Shown piece after piece: positions 43,704 through 47,967 of a DNA stretch of 47,967 nt (positions are counted from its first letter, which is position 1; each line of letters opens with the position of its first letter). The stretch comes from Candidatus Albibeggiatoa sp. nov. BB20 (GTDB lineage Bacteria; Pseudomonadota; Gammaproteobacteria; Beggiatoales; Beggiatoaceae): NCBI GenBank assembly GCA_016744725.1, contig JADGDW010000010.1:1-47967 (forward strand), read 5' to 3'. The position numbers were made by a program, and so were the translations under genes. The notes under the pieces were generated by a model, which saw only the letters and a program-made list of their open reading frames with translations, had not been told where the DNA came from and did not search any database.

Positions 43704-44048
43704 ATGCCTTATTTATTAATTCAAACGAATATCGAGTTGGAGTCGGAGCAGCAAACTGCACTGATAACCCAAGCTTCAAAAGCAGTGGCAGAAATGTTGG
43801 GTAAACCAGAAATTTATGTGATGGTTGCTTTACACCCTAATACGGCAATGTCTTTTGCAGGAAATTCAGAGCCAACCGCTTATTTAGAATTGAAAAGCTT
43901 GGGTTTACCTGAACAGAAAACAACGCAGTTTTCTACAATTTTATGTCAGTTGATTGAGCAAGTATTGAACATTCCACCTGCACGTATTTATATTGAATTT
44001 AGCAATAGACAAGCGAGTTTATGGGGCTGGAATAGTAAGACATTTTAA
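43704..44048 (+). CDS. MIF-like phenylpyruvate tautomerase family protein
   Basis: 114-residue protein with the macrophage migration inhibitory factor fold. The N-terminus MPYLLIQTNIEL exposes Pro2, the catalytic base of the tautomerase superfamily, and PPARIYIEFSNRQASLWGWN near the end matches the MIF signature. Likely a cytoplasmic trimer that tautomerises a keto-enol substrate; the physiological substrate in bacteria is unknown. It is the second gene of a pair with the DUF4124 gene. Confidence 0.85.
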   Translation: MPYLLIQTNIELESEQQTALITQASKAVAEMLGKPEIYVMVALHPNTAMSFAGNSEPTAYLELKSLGLPEQKTTQFSTILCQLIEQVLNIPPARIYIEFSNRQASLWGWNSKTF

Positions 44049-44105
44049 AAAAAGTGGTGTGATGTAAAATGGGGAGGAGCTCAATGAGATAACTGTAATA
44101 CGTTG

Positions 44106-44468
44106 TCACCCATGAAACGCATTTTTAATCCATTCAATCTTTGAATTGGGTGGTCGTCCAGAAATTAATATCGCATCAAATCGACAAGCCAATTGTTCAC
44201 AATCATGACAATGCTGAATATAATGTTCTGCTGTTTTATAAATTTTCTGTTGCTTTCGACTGTCAATACTTTCGGCACTTGAACCAAAACGGGAATGAGC
44301 CCGATAACGCACCTCAATAAACACTAAAGTTTGTTCGTGCTTCATGACTAAATCGATTTCACCTGCGCGACAACGATAATTACGCTGAATTAAATTCAAA
44401 CCATGTTGTGTCAAATAGTGCAAAGCTTCATCTTCTGCCCATCGACCCCATTCATGACTGTCTGACAT
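44106..44468 (-). CDS. yraN: YraN (UPF0102) nuclease-fold protein
   Basis: 120-residue protein with an endonuclease-like fold of unknown role. Key residues are in GRWAEDEALHYLTQHG, RCRAGEIDLVMKHEQTLVFI and EVRYR (Asp and Glu of the PD-(D/E)xK-like core), then GSSAESIDSRKQQKIYKTAE. The neighbourhood lpoA-yraN, divergent from rsmI, is conserved in gammaproteobacteria, but the usual tight lpoA-yraN junction here has a 324-bp insert that includes a palindromic element. Confidence 0.9.
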   Translation of the reverse strand: MSDSHEWGRWAEDEALHYLTQHGLNLIQRNYRCRAGEIDLVMKHEQTLVFIEVRYRAHSRFGSSAESIDSRKQQKIYKTAEHYIQHCHDCEQLACRFDAILISGRPPNSKIEWIKNAFHG

Positions 44469-44792
44469 AATCTATCCTAATCCCATGTTATAGTCACTAA
44501 AACACTTGAGAATCAATATTTCTATTAAAAAACAGTATCATAAATATTGAGGGCTGATAGCCGTAATAATCCCAAACAAAATAATGATTAGGATTACTAA
44601 TGTTTGCCATAGCTATTTTTTTTCATTCTTAAATATTTGTGCAAAGTACTTATTCATGTAGGATGGTGCGCCAAAAAAATTAAAATAGATAAATAAAGCA
44701 TCACGTACCGTGTTCTACATTATTCAATATCAATCTATTTTGGAAAATACGATGCCATCCCATCCTACATGTTTACTCTTCATTAAAAGCTA
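44469..44792. other. lpoA-yraN intergenic region (324 bp)
   Basis: No ORF on the minus strand. The right part is the 117-bp palindromic element (44655-44771). The left part is AT-rich, with a weak TAATCC/GGATTA inverted repeat near 44570-44600. It probably contains a separate yraN promoter, but none was clear. Confidence 0.4.
44655..44771. mobile_element. 117-bp palindromic element (GTAGGATGG family, MITE-like)
   Basis: Terminal inverted repeats CATGTAGGATGG (44655-44666) and CCATCCTACATG (44760-44771) are perfect over 12 bp. Inner AAAATAGAT (44682-44690) and ATCTATTTT (44733-44741) pair as well, and CACG-TAC-CGTG (44702-44712) lies near the centre, so the whole unit can fold into one long hairpin. 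It has no coding capacity. It is unrelated in sequence to the TATAGTC elements. Confidence 0.6.
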
Positions 44793-46961
44793 TTATTCAG
44801 AAATTGCAGGCCGTTGCAACAATCTAACTTTAAAAGCCTTTTGCTCTATCTCTGAATTGGCTTCCTCTGCTGTTGTAACTTCAGAACTCAGAGCCTCAAC
44901 ATTTTTTGCCTCAGGAGGTGTTTCAATATTCACCTCATTATTTACCTTCGCCGCAATTTCCTTTTTCATTTCAGACTTTAAAGCCTCAATGTTAATTGCT
45001 TGAGGTTTTTCACTATTTAATCTTTTTATAGTCTCATTCGTCACTGGCTGGATTGTATCTGGGATTTCTACAGGCAAGCTTGTGGCATCATCTGGATTGA
45101 CAGAAATTCCTACTGGTGTAGTCAATTCAGGTTCAAGTTTTCTAATTTCATCAGGAGTTGGTGCAGTAATATCCCACGCATCTGAACCGTCTAATAATTG
45201 TACTTTGCCCTGTTGGAAATAAGCCCACATCAATTTACGCCAAATACGTTGCTGATTATCAACAAATAATTGCCCAGTTTGCCCTTGCCATAAGGAATAA
45301 GGCTGTAAGCTGAAATGCTGCAAATGGCTCATCAATGAATAAGCATCAATACCTAAAGCAAATAAGCGTTTAAATTGTAATAATTTATCAGGAAATGACT
45401 CTATTAATGTTTGCTGTAAACGCCGACCCTGCTCATTTGGTGATAATACCCAAGGCATATCCCCAAAAATAATACCTTCTAAATCAATATCCATTTGTGG
45501 ATCAGGTGAACCTGCATATGAATGAGAAGTACTATAAATAGGTAAATTTTCTGCATAATAGCGTTTAAGGAAAGGTTGAATTAAGCGAGCAAATTTTGGA
45601 TATGCTGCAATAAATGCCATATCCGCTGATGCTGGATTATTTGAAATAAAATCAATGGCTTGAGACACATCTTGAGTATAGCCCTGAGTTAATACAATAT
45701 GGCCACCACGTTGTTGCCATGCAGCTTGAAATGCTTGTAATACACGAGAACCCCAACTATTTTGTGGCACTAATACTAAGGCAGTTCGATGCCCATCTGC
45801 CCATGCTTTATCCGCAACTTCCTGCGCTTCATTTTCTGGTGATAAGCCAAATTGATATAAATTATGTATATTGACCGCTTGTGGCGCATAATTTAACAGC
45901 AATGTGGGTACTGGCATACTGGTTTGATTCTGTAAAACTTTAGCGATATTGTCTTTTTGCAAAGGTCCTACTACAAAATCAGCTCCATCATATACCACTT
46001 TGTTATACACTTCCTGTGGATTGCCTTTTCCTACATCATGTACAGTAACATTCGGTTTTGTTCCAGCATTCACCTCATAATAAGCGGCTAAAAAGCCATC
46101 TCGTATCACTTCAGCTTGCACTTTAAATCGACTGCTTAATGGCAATAATAATGCGATTTCTTTAGGCTGTGGCGGTAAAGCAAGCACTGATTGAACTAAT
46201 TTAGGGGCAAATGTATGGCTAGCAGGATGGCTTGGGAATTGGGTTTGCCAATTTGTTATCACTTGTTGTACCGCTTTAGGCCGTACTGTTTTTGCAATCC
46301 GAGCTAAACTTGTCCAGCCAGCTAATACATCTCCAGCCGTTTGTGGCACAGCATTTAATTCAGTGGGTGAAAGACGTTGCAAGTTATCCCATAAAGTTTG
46401 CTGATTTTGAGTCAAAACAATGGATTGTTCAGGTAATAATCTGTCTAAAATAATACGTTGTTTGGCAGCATCTAAATAATAACGTTGTTGCTCTAAAATT
46501 TTAGAATAAACTTCATAATAATCTATTTGTAATTTGGGCGGTAAGGTCTGCGGATTGCCGACGACTTTTAAATAATTAAAGGCTTGCTCAATGCGTTTAT
46601 CTGCAATAGAAAATTGAGCATACACCAGTTGTAAAGGGACTTGTAAACCGAAACTTTGTTGCAAATTAAACCGTGACCACTCTGCTTTAGCTTCTTCAAC
46701 ATAATTGCCTTTTAAATAGGCTCGAATCGCTGCTAATTGGTAAGCCTGACGGGTTGGTGGGTTGATTTTATACGCTAAACGTAAATACTCACGCGCGGCT
46801 TCCGTATAGTTGGCTTGATATTCAAATGCTTCAGCTTGGCGTGTAGGGTTTGGCGGTGGCTGTACAGGTTTATCAGGCTCAGCTTGTTCTTTTTTTAATG
46901 GGATTTGTACACATCCCACAACCAATATTAAACATAAAAAAGTCAGTATCCGCGTTAACAT
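44793..46961 (-). CDS. lpoA: Penicillin-binding protein activator LpoA
   Basis: Outer-membrane lipoprotein that stimulates the class A PBP in peptidoglycan synthesis. The start is ATG 46961 (MLTRILTFLCLILVVGCVQI, lipobox VVGC); the frame open to 47045 overlaps rsmI. Residues about 25-250 are TPR-like helices (AFEYQANYTEAAREYLRLAY). Residues about 265-600 form a periplasmic-binding-protein-like domain (KEIALLLPLSSRFKVQAEVI, DFVVGPLQKDNIAKVLQN, GIDAYSLMSHL). A Glu/Pro/Ala-rich tail of about 100 residues follows the conserved part. At 722 residues it is longer than the E. coli protein (678). Confidence 0.92.
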   Translation of the reverse strand: MLTRILTFLCLILVVGCVQIPLKKEQAEPDKPVQPPPNPTRQAEAFEYQANYTEAAREYLRLAYKINPPTRQAYQLAAIRAYLKGNYVEEAKAEWSRFNLQQSFGLQVPLQLVYAQFSIADKRIEQAFNYLKVVGNPQTLPPKLQIDYYEVYSKILEQQRYYLDAAKQRIILDRLLPEQSIVLTQNQQTLWDNLQRLSPTELNAVPQTAGDVLAGWTSLARIAKTVRPKAVQQVITNWQTQFPSHPASHTFAPKLVQSVLALPPQPKEIALLLPLSSRFKVQAEVIRDGFLAAYYEVNAGTKPNVTVHDVGKGNPQEVYNKVVYDGADFVVGPLQKDNIAKVLQNQTSMPVPTLLLNYAPQAVNIHNLYQFGLSPENEAQEVADKAWADGHRTALVLVPQNSWGSRVLQAFQAAWQQRGGHIVLTQGYTQDVSQAIDFISNNPASADMAFIAAYPKFARLIQPFLKRYYAENLPIYSTSHSYAGSPDPQMDIDLEGIIFGDMPWVLSPNEQGRRLQQTLIESFPDKLLQFKRLFALGIDAYSLMSHLQHFSLQPYSLWQGQTGQLFVDNQQRIWRKLMWAYFQQGKVQLLDGSDAWDITAPTPDEIRKLEPELTTPVGISVNPDDATSLPVEIPDTIQPVTNETIKRLNSEKPQAINIEALKSEMKKEIAAKVNNEVNIETPPEAKNVEALSSEVTTAEEANSEIEQKAFKVRLLQRPAISE

Positions 46962-47005
46962 GATAATATGAGTATTCCTATTCAGTGTTTTTAAAGGAGT
47001 ATGCC

Positions 47006-47860
47006 GTGTCCGCCGTAGGCATATTATATGTGGTTGCCACGCCAATTGGAAATTTACAAGATTTTAGTTCTAGAGCTCAATCTATTTTGAAAACAGTTAA
47101 CTTGATTGCTGCTGAAGATACGCGCCATACTAAAGTGCTATTAAATCATTTTGCCATCTCGACTGCACTACAATCTTTACATGAGCATAACGAAAAACAC
47201 CTTGCACCGCAATTAATCAAACGCTTACAGCAAGGTGAAAGTATTGCTTTAGTCAGTGATGCAGGCACTCCATTAATCAGTGATCCGGGGCATTATTTAG
47301 TGCAATTAGCCCATGAAGCAGGTATTGCAGTGAGTCCCATTCCCGGTGCCAGCTCCTTAATCTGTGCGTTATCTGTGAGTGGCTTAAGGGCTGATAAATT
47401 TCGGTTTGAAGGTTTTTTGCCAGCAAAATCACATGCACGACAACAAGTTTTACAGTCTTTAATCTCACAACCATATACTTTAGCTTTTTATGAAGCACCG
47501 CATCGCATTGAAGATTCTATCATTGATATGATAAGTGTTTTTGGAGAACAACGCACTGCGGTATTAGTCAAAGAATTAAGCAAAGTATTTGAAACAGTAA
47601 AACGAGGGCAATTAACGGATATATTAGCTTGGTTACAAGCAGATAGCGTACATAAAAAAGGTGAATTTGTGATTCTCATCGAAGGGGTTGATGATAAAAT
47701 ACAGCCCGAAATTGAGGCTGAAACACAGCAATTATTAACTATTTTATTACAAGAATTACCTTTGAAAAAAGCCGCCAAATTAGCCAGCCAAATTACAGGT
47801 GTCAGTAAAAATAAATTATACCAATTCATGCTTGAACAAGCATCATCAGCTGAGCCATAA
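47006..47860 (+). CDS. rsmI: 16S rRNA 2'-O-ribose C1402 methyltransferase RsmI
   Basis: Tetrapyrrole-methylase-fold enzyme that methylates the ribose of C1402 in 16S rRNA. The GTG at 47006 is chosen because AAAGGAG lies 7 nt upstream and the product begins MSAVGILYVVATPIGNLQDF, the family N-terminus; a GTG at 46985 adds seven residues. Further hallmarks are LIAAEDTRHTKVLLNHF, SLHEHNEKH, ALVSDAGTPLISDPGHYLV, PIPGASSLICALSVSGL and FYEAPHRIEDSI. It is 284 residues long and divergent from lpoA with only 44 bp between starts. Confidence 0.95.
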   Translation: MSAVGILYVVATPIGNLQDFSSRAQSILKTVNLIAAEDTRHTKVLLNHFAISTALQSLHEHNEKHLAPQLIKRLQQGESIALVSDAGTPLISDPGHYLVQLAHEAGIAVSPIPGASSLICALSVSGLRADKFRFEGFLPAKSHARQQVLQSLISQPYTLAFYEAPHRIEDSIIDMISVFGEQRTAVLVKELSKVFETVKRGQLTDILAWLQADSVHKKGEFVILIEGVDDKIQPEIEAETQQLLTILLQELPLKKAAKLASQITGVSKNKLYQFMLEQASSAEP

Positions 47861-47869
47861 AGTTTAATA

Positions 47870-47967
47870 TATAGTCAATTTCGGTTTGTATGTTAGGACT
47901 GGCAGTCTTTTTATACTTTAAATATCAATCATTTTTAAAATTGAGGACTGCCAGTCCTGGTATCACT
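47870..47967 (+). mobile_element. TATAGTC palindromic element, copy 3 (cut by window end)
   Basis: Begins TATAGTC 9 bp after the rsmI stop and matches copy 1 nearly base for base: TTTGGTTTGTATG-like start, AGGACTGGCAGTC palindrome, TTTAAATATCAATCA middle and AGGACTGCCAGTCCTG palindrome. The window stops at GTATCACT, before the expected AAAACGACTATA end. Confidence 0.7.

Overview
The window looks like chromosome of a low-GC (roughly 40%, by eye) gammaproteobacterium. Gene content (pilMNOPQ, rodZ-pilW-rlmN, lpoA-yraN beside rsmI, ybeD, hemH, class I fumarase) is gammaproteobacterial. The AT-rich coding style and degenerate TCAGTTA/TAACTGA-type heptads suggest the Beggiatoa/Thiotrichales group. 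That placement is inference and not shown by a marker gene. No rRNA, tRNA, CRISPR array or complete insertion sequence was seen.

Layout. 1-5.4 kb: TonB-dependent receptor, a convergent orphan response regulator, a YciK-like dehydrogenase and an MBL-fold hydrolase. 5.4-8.1 kb: folB-folK (minus) and class I fumarase (plus). 8.1-9.4 kb: a small AT-rich accessory patch, minus strand, with a frameshifted antitoxin-like gene, a possible 29-residue membrane peptide and a J-domain-like membrane protein, joined by stop/start overlaps. 9.5-13.1 kb: ndk-rlmN-pilW-rodZ (minus); ndk and rlmN are separated by a heptad-repeat spacer. 13.6-16.8 kb: GlcD-like oxidase, then trpA-rlmB. 17-19.7 kb: znuACB zinc importer with a seven-unit His/Glu repeat in ZnuA. 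19.8-24.6 kb (minus): tail-anchored small protein, hemH, small lipoprotein, dat-ybeD-hydrolase, and a 62-residue Met-rich membrane protein. 24.8-28.3 kb: an 1148-residue iron-sulfur flavoprotein resembling an NfnB-NfnA fusion. 28.6-31.8 kb: divergent dnaN and uvrB. 32.2-44.0 kb: the type IV pilus alignment and secretin operon pilMNOPQ, then an 1869-residue Ig-repeat lipoprotein, a DUF4124 protein and a MIF-like tautomerase. 44.1-47.9 kb: yraN and lpoA (minus) facing rsmI (plus).

How the genes work together. PilM/N/O/P/Q form the cytoplasmic-to-outer-membrane scaffold of a type IV pilus, and PilW (about 21 kb away) is the pilotin-like factor for PilQ. The large lipoprotein directly after pilQ is a candidate surface or pilus-associated adhesin. 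RodZ, LpoA and the D-amino acid aminotransferase relate to cell shape and peptidoglycan. RlmN, RlmB and RsmI are rRNA methyltransferases.

Non-coding structure. Three related copies of an approximately 116-bp element with TATAGTC ends and two internal AGGACTG-type palindromes lie in intergenic gaps (one inverted, one cut by the window end). A different 117-bp palindromic element lies between lpoA and yraN, and a GTAGGGTGG-type repeat lies beside the second copy. The strongest leads for something undescribed are the 1148-residue flavoprotein, the overlapping three-ORF accessory patch, the pilus-linked Ig-repeat lipoprotein, the short Met-rich membrane protein and the TATAGTC repeat family.
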